DNA of 64,000 bases from Mycolicibacterium gadium (GTDB lineage: Bacteria; Actinomycetota; Actinomycetes; Mycobacteriales; Mycobacteriaceae): NCBI RefSeq assembly GCF_010728925.1, contig NZ_AP022608.1, positions 4,216,001 through 4,280,000 of the forward strand. The letters are read 5' to 3'. The translations under genes were made by a program, and so were the position numbers. This document shows, piece after piece, positions 9,726 through 18,525 of this stretch (within the stretch, counting starts at the first letter, position 1; each line of letters starts with the position of its first letter). A model generated the notes under the pieces. The model ran no database searches. It was not told the DNA's origin and saw only the letters and a program-made list of their open reading frames with translations.

Positions 9726-11203
9726 CGGCCACCTCCGGTGTTCGCGTTCACGGGTTGCGCCCCGGCGCTGGTGCCGTCTGGGACCTTGCGCGGGTTGGGG
9801 TTCGGCGGCAGGGTGTCGTGCTCGATCAGCGCCGCCTGCTTGGACAGCACCGGGCCGTCGACCAGCAGGCTGACCACCTGCCACGGCGCGGTCACCGGTG
9901 CGCTGAGGCCGATGGTGCCGCCCGTCTGCTCGTCGGGCAGGCCATAACGCACACCCTGCGGATCGATGTAATAGAGGCTCTCTCCGTAGCGTGGGTCCGG
10001 CGATTGCAGCCGGAGGTACTTGCCCCCGTCCAAATAAACCTTTGCGTCGCCGCCGATCTGGTCGATACCGGTGTTCATCGCCGACGACGCGATCGGCAGG
10101 TGACGCCCCGCGATGATGGTCGTTTTCGGCGCCTGATCCCCTGGCTCGCGCTGCCACGACCAGCACAGCGTCGGCGCATCCTCGCGCAACAAGATCTCCA
10201 GCGGCTCGTCCGGAAGCGGTGAGCCGTATATCTGCTCGGCGATCTTGGCGACCGTGCTGGCCTCGACGGACGGCGGTGTCACCAGGCCGAACGAATTGGT
10301 GGCGCGCAATGCCGCCGCAGTGGTGCCGTTGATCCGAGCCACGCCGTCGGGCAGAACCACGAAATGTTGTTCTCCGTCTTCGGTGAGCGCCATGAACACC
10401 GATCCGATCACCAGATTCGGCGGCAGGCCAACGGTATTGGGTTCGCCAAAGCGCGCGATCGCAGGCAGCCGCAATGGCCCGGCGTTGGGCAGCGCGTTGA
10501 AGACGCCCTCCGAGATCGGCGTCGCCTTGGAGGTGACGGGGATGCCCACCGCCGACGTCACCGCGCGGTCGGACAGGTCGATGGCGTGCCGCCCAGTCTC
10601 GGTCACCAGCCAGTTGTCGTTCTCGTAGGACACCAGCAGGCCCTCGTCGGGGCGCATCGGGCCGACCGAAGAGTCGAGGTAAAGCGGTTGCACGACAACC
10701 GATGTCTCGATGTTCGGTGCGACGCTTTCGGGCTTGGTCACGGTATCGCACAACGTCCAGGTCGAACTGGCGCCGCCGACCGGCGTGGCATAGGGCGCAC
10801 CGGGAATGCCGATCGGCTGCCCCTTGTGCATCCGGTCCAGCTCGTCTGACTTCACCGCGACCGGGGTCCCGGCGTTGCCCAGCACCAGTCGCGCCGACGT
10901 CAGGTTGTAGACGGGCCGCAACTGATCGGAGCCGGGGATGACGACGTAGAGCTGGTTGGTGGTGCGGTCGACGAGAAGTGTGTCACTGCCCCGCTTTCCA
11001 AGCGGCTTGAAGTAAGCCAGCAGCGCCGCGCCCAGGCAGATCAGGACGGCGATCACGATGCCTGCCGAAACCGCGCGGCTGTAGAACTGCAGCGGGTCGT
11101 CGAACATGCGGGTGTCCCGTCGCACAATCGCGTGCTCGACCCTGCGCAGCAGGAAACGCCAGCCGCTGACCTGCACCTTGGTGGTAAGCCGGAAACTCGC
11201 CAT
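9722..11203 (-). CDS. eccB1: ESX-1 membrane protein EccB1
   Basis: EccB1 is a single-pass subunit of the ESX-1 membrane complex with a large periplasmic domain. The 493-aa product has an N-terminal amphipathic region ([20 protein letters not shown]), one transmembrane helix near residues 45-67, then the periplasmic repeat domain with a conserved cysteine pair (TLCDTVT and PTLCWSW). Length is close to the family (480 aa). The C-terminal tail is Pro/Asn-rich and low complexity. It follows eccA1 by 2 bp and overlaps eccCa1. Confidence 0.95.
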   Translation of the reverse strand: MASFRLTTKVQVSGWRFLLRRVEHAIVRRDTRMFDDPLQFYSRAVSAGIVIAVLICLGAALLAYFKPLGKRGSDTLLVDRTTNQLYVVIPGSDQLRPVYNLTSARLVLGNAGTPVAVKSDELDRMHKGQPIGIPGAPYATPVGGASSTWTLCDTVTKPESVAPNIETSVVVQPLYLDSSVGPMRPDEGLLVSYENDNWLVTETGRHAIDLSDRAVTSAVGIPVTSKATPISEGVFNALPNAGPLRLPAIARFGEPNTVGLPPNLVIGSVFMALTEDGEQHFVVLPDGVARINGTTAAALRATNSFGLVTPPSVEASTVAKIAEQIYGSPLPDEPLEILLREDAPTLCWSWQREPGDQAPKTTIIAGRHLPIASSAMNTGIDQIGGDAKVYLDGGKYLRLQSPDPRYGESLYYIDPQGVRYGLPDEQTGGTIGLSAPVTAPWQVVSLLVDGPVLSKQAALIEHDTLPPNPNPRKVPDGTSAGAQPVNANTGGGR

Positions 11204-11205
11204 GG

Positions 11206-12927
11206 TTACTCGCCGATACTCAATCGTGCATGTACACCGGCGATGGCGGCCGCCATGTCATCGCCGTTGATCTGGCTCAGCTCGTCGACCCCGAGGCTCT
11301 CGAAGTCCAACGACCGGGCCAGGCGCATGTCGCGGTTCTGCTCACCGGCCTCGACCAGCTGGCGGGCGTAGCGCCCGTTGCCCGCGATGTCCAGCGCCGG
11401 CTTACCGTTGAGCGCCCGCTGGCTCAGTAGCGTCGCGGCTTCGAGCACACGCTTGGCTGCCTCGTCGTCGAGACTCGAATCGTTGTTCTGGGCAATCACT
11501 TTCGCGATATCCACGATTTCGCTCGGCAGGTAGGAGTCGAACTCGATGCGTGTCGCGAAGCGCGAGCGTAGACCGTCGTTGGATTCGAGCAGCCGATCGA
11601 TGTCGTTGCTGTATCCGGCGATGATCACGACCAGCCGATCGCGGTCGTTCTCCATACGGGCCAGCAGCGTGTCCAGCGCTTCGGTGCCGAACGGGTCCGC
11701 CCGGCCGTCCCGCTCCTGCACGAGCGTGTACGCCTCGTCGATGAACAGCACGCCGCCGATCGCGCGGTCGATGGTGCGGCTGGTCTTCACCGCGGACTGA
11801 CCCTCGTATTCGGCGACGAAATCCTTGCGGGAGGACTCGACCAACTTGGGTTCGCCGATGACGCCGAGCCCGGCCAGGATGTTGGCCACCACGCGGGCGA
11901 TGGTCGTCTTACCGGTACCGGGCGGGCCCGCGAAGATCATGTGCTTGGACGCCTGCGCGACCTTCATGCCGCGCGCTGCCCGGATCTTGGCCATCTGCGT
12001 CGCCGCGCGATACGCCTCGATCTGCTCCTTGACGCGGGTGAGCCCGATCTGCCGGTCCAGCTCGGCCTCTGCTTCGGCGAGCAGCTTCTCACGGCCCGAG
12101 TTGTCCGCCTCGACGCTGGCCGCGTCCCACGGATCCTTGCGTGCCGCGATCTTCTCGGCGGTAGTGACCTCCAGCCGAAAGTTCGGATCCTTGAGCGCCG
12201 CGGCGACTTTCGGCTCTGGGTGCGTTGCCTGCAGCCACTCGAGCAGTCCCATTGCCGACTCTTCGTTGCCCTGCCCCCGTCGCGTCATCGCGAGGTACCA
12301 CGCAATGGCGGGCGCACATGCCTCACCGGCAGGAGACGAGTTCGACTCGGTCAGACGTCGTTCGGCCTCGGTGAACAGACCCAGGTTGGCGGCGGCCACG
12401 CCGTGGACGACACCGGCGGCGGCCGCGAGGAACTTGTCCGGCCACGCACCGGCACCCTTGACCTCGTCGATGACGTCGGTCCAGCGCCCGGCCGCGCCGT
12501 AGATCACCGCCTTCACCCACGACACCAAATGCTCTGCGCCGTTTGACGGAACGTCTTCCAGCGCCTCCATGGCATCGGCGTAGTTGCCGACCGCAGCCTC
12601 GTGGACGGCGAAGCCCATCGTGATGGCCAGCGGCGAGTTGATCGGATAGGTGATGTCGCCGAACTGGCCGCCGATCGGCACCCGGGCGTTGATGCTGTTC
12701 ATCGAGATCTCGGCGGATCCGGCCAGCTGCCCGAAGTTCGCCCGGGAATACCAGGCGCGGAACAGCGTCACCCGGTCGGCGTCACCGCAGCGGATCCGCC
12801 CCACCCATGCGTCGCAAGCGGTTTCGTCCATCGCGGTGATCTCGGAGAAGATTTCGAACGACCGCGCCGGCGAGCTGGGTAGCATCCCGACCGCGCTGCC
12901 GAAGAGATTGGTGAGGTGCTCAGTCAT
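11206..12927 (-). CDS. eccA1: ESX-1 AAA+ ATPase EccA1
   Basis: This cytosolic CbxX/CfqX-type AAA+ ATPase is thought to dissociate EspG-PE/PPE or other substrate complexes. The 573-aa product (same length as in M. tuberculosis) has an N-terminal TPR-like helical domain to about residue 275, then the AAA domain: Walker [10 protein letters not shown] at 334-342, Walker [11 protein letters not shown], sensor-like VVIIAGY. It overlaps espH by 8 bp and precedes eccB1 by 2 bp. Confidence 0.96.
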   Translation of the reverse strand: MTEHLTNLFGSAVGMLPSSPARSFEIFSEITAMDETACDAWVGRIRCGDADRVTLFRAWYSRANFGQLAGSAEISMNSINARVPIGGQFGDITYPINSPLAITMGFAVHEAAVGNYADAMEALEDVPSNGAEHLVSWVKAVIYGAAGRWTDVIDEVKGAGAWPDKFLAAAAGVVHGVAAANLGLFTEAERRLTESNSSPAGEACAPAIAWYLAMTRRGQGNEESAMGLLEWLQATHPEPKVAAALKDPNFRLEVTTAEKIAARKDPWDAASVEADNSGREKLLAEAEAELDRQIGLTRVKEQIEAYRAATQMAKIRAARGMKVAQASKHMIFAGPPGTGKTTIARVVANILAGLGVIGEPKLVESSRKDFVAEYEGQSAVKTSRTIDRAIGGVLFIDEAYTLVQERDGRADPFGTEALDTLLARMENDRDRLVVIIAGYSNDIDRLLESNDGLRSRFATRIEFDSYLPSEIVDIAKVIAQNNDSSLDDEAAKRVLEAATLLSQRALNGKPALDIAGNGRYARQLVEAGEQNRDMRLARSLDFESLGVDELSQINGDDMAAAIAGVHARLSIGE

Positions 12928-13351
12928 CGTCGCCCCCGTAGCGCGTCGCGAAGATCTGCGCTCGTGCCGCCCTGGCTTCCTCGGGCGATGGCAGATCCAG
13001 GTCGCGGGTGAGAAAGTCGCGGGTCGCCGCGTCGTCGTGGCCCTGGTCGCGCATGCCCTCGAGCATCAACGAGTACTGGGCTGACTTCGCTTCCTGCGTG
13101 GCAAGGCCCGCGATGACGACGATTTCGTCGGCGAGCTCGGGTTCGGTCATATCGGTGGTCCTCGAAGACAATTCGATCTGCTGGACGCGGCCATCCATGA
13201 ACGTCGTGACGGTCACGGAGCCCGCTGGATTGGTCACGGTGAACATCGGCACCCGTGCGGCGTCGTCGTCGCCGTGGTCGGGACGTGAGAAATCGAGCGC
13301 GGCCAGATCGTCGCGCTCGTCGGAATCGTATGGCTGATGCTCAGCCGCCAT
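12920..13351 (-). CDS. espH: ESX-1 associated protein EspH
   Basis: EspH is an ESX-1 accessory protein needed for export of some Esp substrates. The 143-aa product begins acidic (DSDERDDLAALDFS) and contains the conserved core MFTVTNPAGSVTVTTFMDGR and the end EEARAARAQIFATRYG, matching remembered EspH (LFTVTNPQGSVSVSTLMDGR in M. tuberculosis). The linker between the acidic start and the core is about 40 residues shorter than in M. tuberculosis. Biochemical role is unknown; the fold resembles YbaB-like proteins. Confidence 0.9.
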   Translation of the reverse strand: MAAEHQPYDSDERDDLAALDFSRPDHGDDDAARVPMFTVTNPAGSVTVTTFMDGRVQQIELSSRTTDMTEPELADEIVVIAGLATQEAKSAQYSLMLEGMRDQGHDDAATRDFLTRDLDLPSPEEARAARAQIFATRYGGDDD

Positions 13352-13363
13352 GTGGTGCTTTCC

Positions 13364-14224
13364 TCACTGCGCCTCGGCTCCACCGGCTCGGTCGGTCGAG
13401 TCCTGGACGAACCACTTACCGGAGGGCAGGAATCCGATCAGACCGTCGAGCGCGCGCGCAAGGTTCTCCGTCGTGCCCGGCAGAAAGCTGCCGTAAAGCT
13501 CGCCGTTCACGCGACGCGGTATCGACACGATTCGGCCGTGCCGGGAATCGAGCACTCCGGCAGCGACATCGGCCTGAGTGAACGTGCCACCGGGATGGCG
13601 TTCGACCGCGGTGATCTCGACCCAGCTCTCCGGGTTCGCGATGATGTCAGCGTAAGCACGCGCCGACGTGGGTGCGATGCCGTACTTCATCAACTGATTC
13701 GCGTCGCGGCATTCCCCCAGCTGACTCGCGACACCGGTCAACGGTTCGACGTCGGCGGGGTCGGCTGTCCCGAGGACCGTGGTCACCATGCCTGCCAGAC
13801 CGACCTGCGGCGCGACGCGCTGCAAGACGATCATGTCGCCGTCGCGTGCCGCGATGACGTGTCGATCTCCGTTGCGACACACCACGAAACGGATCATCTT
13901 GCCGCCGACGTCGCGACGCCACCAGCGTCCCTCCAGGGTGCGATCGGACCGACTGAGTGTGTCGACCATGGCCGCCACCTCGGGGTGGGGTCGGCCGAAC
14001 ACATCCAGTACACCCTGCGCAGTCAGGTCACGCGCGACCTGCTCCCAGACGATTTGGCGCAGTTCGGGCTGAGGGATGTTGAGCCGGATGCCCAGCGCCG
14101 TCGGAAACTCCGAGTGCCCAAGGCGATCGGCGATGACGAGCATCCCGTCGATCGTGACCTCGACGCCCACGACGTCGTCGACATGCGTGGCATCTGGATG
14201 CGCCGCTTGCGCATTGCTGCTCAT
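13364..14224 (-). CDS. espG1: ESX-1 PE/PPE chaperone EspG1
   Basis: EspG1 binds the tip of PPE proteins of the ESX-1 system and keeps PE-PPE dimers soluble before export. The 286-aa product (283 in M. tuberculosis) has family segments VVGVEVTIDGMLVIADRLG at the start and WVEITAVERHPGGTFTQADV near residue 205. It lies 12 bp before espH and overlaps the espF-like gene by 4 bp, so it belongs to the espE-eccA1 operon. Confidence 0.93.
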   Translation of the reverse strand: MSSNAQAAHPDATHVDDVVGVEVTIDGMLVIADRLGHSEFPTALGIRLNIPQPELRQIVWEQVARDLTAQGVLDVFGRPHPEVAAMVDTLSRSDRTLEGRWWRRDVGGKMIRFVVCRNGDRHVIAARDGDMIVLQRVAPQVGLAGMVTTVLGTADPADVEPLTGVASQLGECRDANQLMKYGIAPTSARAYADIIANPESWVEITAVERHPGGTFTQADVAAGVLDSRHGRIVSIPRRVNGELYGSFLPGTTENLARALDGLIGFLPSGKWFVQDSTDRAGGAEAQ

Positions 14225-14541
14225 CGTGGCTTCACCTGTCCATCCATGACGCGGCCCATCGCATCGTCGGCGTGGTCGTAGCGCCGCGCGGCTTCGTGCA
14301 ATTTCTGCCCGAGGTCGTCGGAGATCGCGGCGATATTCATGCCCGCGGCGCGACGCGCCGCGATGATGTCGCTGACGGCGCCGGCCGTCGCCGACGCGAT
14401 GACGCCGTGGGTGGATCGCACCGCGGCGTCGACGCCGTCGGCGAGAAGGGTCGCGGATCTGGCTTCTGCGGCGGCCCGCACCTGATGGACGGTCAGTTCG
14501 TCAAGGTGCGCCGTTGTCACGCGCACGTCATCCCCCGACAT
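14221..14541 (-). CDS. espF: EspF-position EspC-type small ESX-1 protein
   Basis: The ATG at 14539-14541 gives a 106-aa helical protein (MSGDDVRVTTAHLDELTVHQ) whose end RRYDHADDAMGRVMD fits the EspC/EspF pattern of a helical hairpin with a Y-containing ADD motif near the C-terminus. It overlaps the preceding espE-like gene by 14 bp and espG1 by 4 bp, exactly the espE-espF-espG1 order of ESX-1. In M. tuberculosis EspF acts with EspE in secretion. The symbol rests on position plus family look, not on close identity. Confidence 0.75.
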   Translation of the reverse strand: MSGDDVRVTTAHLDELTVHQVRAAAEARSATLLADGVDAAVRSTHGVIASATAGAVSDIIAARRAAGMNIAAISDDLGQKLHEAARRYDHADDAMGRVMDGQVKPR

Positions 14542-15151
14542 CGACCCCTGCTCCCAACTCCGGCCCGGCACCGTCGGCCACTCCGGCATACCGACCGACC
14601 GCCTGTGAAAGCTCGGCGGCGTTGGCCGACACGTCGGAGTGCAACTCCTGCAGCGCCTGGGCGCTGGCGAGAAGCGCGCCCGAGAGCGTAGTGGACTCGA
14701 TCGCCAGCATGGCGGCCTGGCCGTACCGCGGGATGAACTGCAGGGGGACGGTCGCGTAGCTCGCCCTGGCGAGAATGTCTGACTGGTCGTCAAGAGTGTC
14801 CCGGCGCAGCTTGATTTGAAAGGCCTCGCGAACGAGGACTGAGAAGACGGCCTGATCGGCGTCGGCCATCGTTTCGGTACGTACTTGTTGCCGGGTGTTC
14901 TGGTCGGCGTAGGCGCGCGCTGCGGCGCCGTCCCACCGGTCGTCGGCGGCCGCCGCACGTAGCGTCTGGCCGGCCATGCTGAATTCTCTGCTTCCCCTAT
15001 CGAACTGCGCGCCCTCGTCGGGCTCACCTTCGCCGGTCGTCGACCTCATGCCCGCGATGATCAGCTGGCCGAAATCCAACAGGTCCGAGCCGACTGCGTG
15101 GGGCAGGCCCGCGTCGAGCGAGTCATCGGACGCCTTCGTGCGGGGCGTCAC
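14528..15151 (-). CDS. espE: EspE-like (EspA-family) ESX-1 protein, short form
   Basis: The 207-aa product starts at GTG 15149-15151. Its core (DRWDGAAARAYADQNTRQQV, about residues 72-91) follows the EspA/EspE pattern in which a W-G turn sits between helices, as in NWIGQAAEAYLNQN of M. tuberculosis EspE. It lacks the long Pro/Gly-rich tail of the 402-aa M. tuberculosis EspE, so it is a compact member. It is first in the leftward ESX-1 operon; its promoter must lie in the 476-bp divergent gap upstream. Confidence 0.72.
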   Translation of the reverse strand: MTPRTKASDDSLDAGLPHAVGSDLLDFGQLIIAGMRSTTGEGEPDEGAQFDRGSREFSMAGQTLRAAAADDRWDGAAARAYADQNTRQQVRTETMADADQAVFSVLVREAFQIKLRRDTLDDQSDILARASYATVPLQFIPRYGQAAMLAIESTTLSGALLASAQALQELHSDVSANAAELSQAVGRYAGVADGAGPELGAGVDVGG

Positions 15152-15627
15152 TGGTCACCGACCATCGATGCTTTGCCACGAACCACACGCATGCCATTCG
15201 ACCCCTTCTGGTAGACCCCTGCGCTGGGTGAAAGCGTACCAGCGGTCCAGGGGCGCCGATGTCACCAATTTCCGGCCTGACCACCCCCCGCGCCGGCGCG
15301 CTTTCCGACCGGCTCAGCAATGGGCTAACAGTGGATATCGCCATTTCCAGACATTTCTGACGCGGCCTGGCGAACCGGCCAAGCGCTCGCACCGGAGTCC
15401 AAACCCGGTCGGTGTCCGGGAACGGAAGCTCCTCATCGACACCACCACGGTGCGGACCCCGCGGGGCCTTCCGACACCGCCGGATACGGATCGCTGCGCG
15501 GATAGCGATATTTGCTAGCTGCATCGACAGGTCCGAGGACGGAGGCGTTTGCGCTGCACGCCGCGGATTGGTTGATACTTGGAAGGGGCCGCCACACGCA
15601 TGACACGACATTCCGAGGAGACACTCA
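15152..15627. promoter_or_regulatory. Divergent intergenic region, espE-like and EspI-like ATPase promoters
   Basis: This 476-bp stretch has no convincing gene. It must hold the promoter of the leftward ESX-1 operon and of the rightward ATPase gene. I see no strong palindrome or consensus promoter. A GAGGAGACACTC ribosome site precedes the ATPase start. Confidence 0.4.
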
Positions 15628-17103
15628 GTGACCGACCGCGATGACGAATTGCGGAGAAAGCTCGGATGGACCGGTCCCGAAGACACCGATTTCGAACCGT
15701 CAGCCGACCCGGAACCGACACCACCGTCGCGGCCGGCCGCCCCTCCCGCGTGGGGAGCGGCGCCGCCGCGCCCACCCGTCGACTACATCCCTCCGTCGTC
15801 GCCATCCGACACCAGGGACACCGACGAAGAGAACCTCTGGACGACGACGGAAGTCAGCCGGGCATCGGTCGCGCCGACGGCAGAGGCGAGCGCTCCCCCA
15901 CCTTTCAGAGAGCCCGAGCGGCCGGGCGGCAATTTCCGTCAACCCAATCCCCGGTACGGCCCGCCGCCGGGGACGCCGCGCGAGACCGGACCTCTGCCGC
16001 CCACGCGCGGCGACACCGCGCCGTGGACCACGCAACCCCCGCAGCCGGATCGTCAGCCGCCGCACGGGCCACGGCCGCCGGCCCCTGGCGGTCCGCCCGG
16101 GCCGCAGTGGACTCCCGGCTACGGGCACGCAACGCCAGGAGCGCAGGCGCCGAGCGGTTCGTACGCGGACCGGATACGCGCCGACGAGCTCGTACCGCAG
16201 CGGCGCACCCCGCCTGGCGGCGGCTGGCGTCTGGCGCTGTTCAAGGCGACGTTCGGTCTGGTGAACCTCGGCCAGAGCCCCGACGAGATCCGCCAAGCCC
16301 AACTCGAGGACAAGGTCAGGTCGGGATTGCGCGGCCACTTCAAGGTCGGCGTGATGGGCAAGGGCGGCGTCGGTAAGACGACCGTGTCGGCCAGCATCGG
16401 ATCGGTCTTCGCCGAACTGCGGCAAGACGACCGCGTGGTGGCCATCGACGCCGACACCGCGTTCGGGAAGCTCGGCAGCCGCGTCGACCCGCGGGCGCAG
16501 GGCTCCTATTGGGAGCTGGCGGCCGACCAACACCTGGAGACCTTCGCCGACGTCCGGAGCCGTGTCGGCAACAACTCGGCTGGGCTGTTCGTCCTCGCCG
16601 GGGAGGGAACGCCCGCGCGTCGACGTGTCCTGGATCCGGCGATCTACCGAGAGGCGACCTCACGGCTCGACCGGTACTTCACGATCTCGATCGTCGACTG
16701 CAGCTCCACCATGGACACCCCCGTCACCCAGGAGGTGCTGCGGGACCTCGACGCGTTGGTCGTGGTCTCATCGCCGTGGGTCGACGGTGCGGCGGCGGCC
16801 GGCCAGACACTGGACTGGCTGGCTGCCCGCGGACTCAACAGTCTGCTGCAGCGCACGGTGATCGTGCTCAACGACTCCGACGGGCACGCCGACAAGCGGA
16901 CGCGTTCGATTCTGGCGCAACAGTTCTCGAGTCAGGGACAGCGGGTTGTCGAGGTGCCCTTCGACGGGCATCTGCGGCCGGGCGGCGTGATCGACCGCAC
17001 GCGCGAGATGTCACCGGCGACGCGGCGGCGCTTCATCGAGATCGCCGCGGCATTGGCCGACTTCTACCCCACCCATGACGACCGCAACCGCGAACGCTAC
17101 TGA
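15628..17103 (+). CDS. EspI-like MinD/ParA ATPase next to ESX-1 (Rv3860-type)
   Basis: The 491-aa protein has a Pro-rich disordered N-terminal half (to about residue 190) and a MinD/ParA-type ATPase domain with GKGGVGKTT at 244-252. The segment GWRLALFKATFGLVNLGQSP just before it mirrors EspI (GWRHLLYVLTRINLGLSPDE), so both belong to one ESX-linked ATPase family. Residue D in VVAIDADTAFGKLG matches the family switch region. By position (near whiB6 and espE) it corresponds to M. tuberculosis Rv3860. Start: GTG at 15628, with GAGGAG 8 nt upstream. It ends 7 bp from the convergent regulator. Confidence 0.85.
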   Translation: MTDRDDELRRKLGWTGPEDTDFEPSADPEPTPPSRPAAPPAWGAAPPRPPVDYIPPSSPSDTRDTDEENLWTTTEVSRASVAPTAEASAPPPFREPERPGGNFRQPNPRYGPPPGTPRETGPLPPTRGDTAPWTTQPPQPDRQPPHGPRPPAPGGPPGPQWTPGYGHATPGAQAPSGSYADRIRADELVPQRRTPPGGGWRLALFKATFGLVNLGQSPDEIRQAQLEDKVRSGLRGHFKVGVMGKGGVGKTTVSASIGSVFAELRQDDRVVAIDADTAFGKLGSRVDPRAQGSYWELAADQHLETFADVRSRVGNNSAGLFVLAGEGTPARRRVLDPAIYREATSRLDRYFTISIVDCSSTMDTPVTQEVLRDLDALVVVSSPWVDGAAAAGQTLDWLAARGLNSLLQRTVIVLNDSDGHADKRTRSILAQQFSSQGQRVVEVPFDGHLRPGGVIDRTREMSPATRRRFIEIAAALADFYPTHDDRNRERY

Positions 17104-17110
17104 CGCTGCC

Positions 17111-17830
17111 TCACAGCTGCTCGATCAACGATTCGATTTCCTGGACGGCCGCCGCAGACACCGGTTCTTCCGCCTCGGCGGCTATCACGTCTTCTTCGGA
17201 AACCCCTGCCGCTTGGGCAGTTTCGAGGATGGTCAGGTTCGCGCCGCGCCTCGCGGCGTACAGCCGCTGGCCGACGGTGGCCCGCGGCGCGCGGGCGGCC
17301 CGGAGCATGAGTTCGTCGTAGCGGGTGCGCACCGCGCTCAACGCCTTGATCAATGCCGGTGACACCTTGCTGATGCGGGCCGCCCGGGCCGCGACGGCCT
17401 CCAGTTGACGCAAGTCCGCAAGGATCTTCGTCGCGCGGGGCGTGAACTCCGGATCGTCGACGGGTGGCAGTGCCTCGACCGCGGTGGCGAAGGTGTTGAC
17501 CGCGGTGACGAGCGCCTGCGCGATCAAGGGAACGTCATCGCCGGAATCGGCGCGTGTTTCGACGCGCGGCTCGGCGGCGACGGGCTCGCCCCGCCGCAGG
17601 CGCGCGATCGTTCCCGGCGGCCATTGCAGTACCTCTTCGAGCTTTGCTCGCGTACGTTCACGCGGCCAGCTGCGACCCTTCTCGAACGCGATGAGCGCAC
17701 CGGCGTTGATGATCCCGCCGGTCGCCAGGCTGCGCTGGCTGATGTCGAGTTCGCGACGACGGGCCGCCGCGGCCGCACCGGCACGCCGCATCCCCTCGTC
17801 GAGCACCTCGATCGACTCCGGGTCGGTCAT
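17111..17830 (-). CDS. Putative transcription regulator with two HTH segments
   Basis: The 239-aa product (ATG at 17828-17830; an in-frame TTG directly upstream is possible) has an XRE-like N-terminal segment at about residues 20-75 (ISQRSLATGGIINAGALIAF then PRERTRAKLEEVLQW) and a second HTH-like segment at the C-terminus, from TVGQRLYAARRGANLTILET to EEDVIAAEAE. A central helical region (VTAVNTFATAVEAL) may dimerise. It is divergent from whiB6 across a 358-bp region rich in CGCTACG repeats, so it is a candidate whiB6 regulator. It is not obviously EspM of M. tuberculosis. Confidence 0.7.
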   Translation of the reverse strand: MTDPESIEVLDEGMRRAGAAAAARRRELDISQRSLATGGIINAGALIAFEKGRSWPRERTRAKLEEVLQWPPGTIARLRRGEPVAAEPRVETRADSGDDVPLIAQALVTAVNTFATAVEALPPVDDPEFTPRATKILADLRQLEAVAARAARISKVSPALIKALSAVRTRYDELMLRAARAPRATVGQRLYAARRGANLTILETAQAAGVSEEDVIAAEAEEPVSAAAVQEIESLIEQL

Positions 17831-18188
17831 CAACGGGCATTCCTCGAGAACTCACGGGGTGGAGCGGCGACGCAATCCTATCGGCCGCCGGATCCACCGC
17901 TACGACTTGGGGCCGCGTGGTGCGCCTGGATCTGTGGCGAAGCTATGTCTTCATGACTACCGGCACCGCGTCAGCGCTACGGTTTCGGGATGGCCCGGTC
18001 CAGCGATCCTAGCCTGCTTCTGACCAGCTCAGCTCACATTCTCTGATTGAAAGTGGCCATCGCGCCGAGACTTCCCTGGTGCCGCAGCCGGCCTAGTCGT
18101 AGCGATAACTGTTGCATCGCTACGGTTTGTGCGCTAGCTTGGCGACAACGCGGTGCAGCAGCCGCAGAGCGGACAAGGAGGGGTTCGG
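17831..18188. promoter_or_regulatory. Divergent regulator/whiB6 promoter region with CGCTACG elements
   Basis: A perfect inverted repeat, CGTAGCGAT (18098-18106) and ATCGCTACG (18116-18124), with a 9-nt spacer lies about 65 bp before the whiB6 start. CGCTACG recurs at 17898-17904 and 17975-17981; the longer CGCTACGGTTT is repeated exactly at 17975-17985 and 18118-18128. The pattern suggests several operators for one factor, most simply the adjacent HTH protein. No gene is visible here. Confidence 0.6.
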
Positions 18189-18482
18189 ATGAACTCAACA
18201 CACTGGGACGAGACGCCCGTCGGCGCCTGCACGCGCGACCCTGAGCGGTGGACGACGTCAGCCGACGAAGAGGCCAAGGCGATCTGCAGGGCATGCCCCA
18301 GGCGCTGGCTCTGCGCCCGGGAAGCGTGCGAGCTGCCGCGGGCGGAAGGGCTGTGGGCGGGCATCGTCATTCCCGAGAGCGGGCGCGGGCGGTCGTTTGC
18401 CCTGCGCCAGCTGAAGTCGCTCGCCGAGCGCAACGGAGAAGTGGTGCGGCCCCGTCGCTATTACTACGCGGAAATCGCCTGA
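18189..18482 (+). CDS. whiB6: WhiB6, Fe-S cluster transcription regulator of ESX-1
   Basis: WhiB6 binds a redox/NO-sensitive [4Fe-4S] cluster and regulates ESX-1 genes in other mycobacteria. The ATG at 18189 is chosen because AAGGAGGGG lies 5 nt upstream. The 97-aa product has the four ligands C14, C33, C36 and C42 and the turn EGLWAGIVIPES. The segment ICRACPRRWLCARE is nearly identical to M. tuberculosis WhiB6. It is shorter at the N-terminus than the 116-aa annotated M. tuberculosis protein. It is divergent from the dual-HTH gene. Confidence 0.95.
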   Translation: MNSTHWDETPVGACTRDPERWTTSADEEAKAICRACPRRWLCAREACELPRAEGLWAGIVIPESGRGRSFALRQLKSLAERNGEVVRPRRYYYAEIA

Positions 18483-18525
18483 CCGCTGATCTCCCGCTGC
18501 CGCGTCGTGGGGTTGGCAGGGGCGA

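Noticed and set aside
9726..10751. Long upstream continuation of the eccCa1 frame (would give a 1085-aa protein)
   Set aside because: It is antisense-frame-like sequence inside eccB1 on the same strand; the GTG at 9723-9725 with GGAGG and family alignment set the true start.
15123..15686. Minus-strand open frame across the espE-ATPase gap
   Set aside because: It overlaps both flanking genes in other frames and has no recognisable motif.
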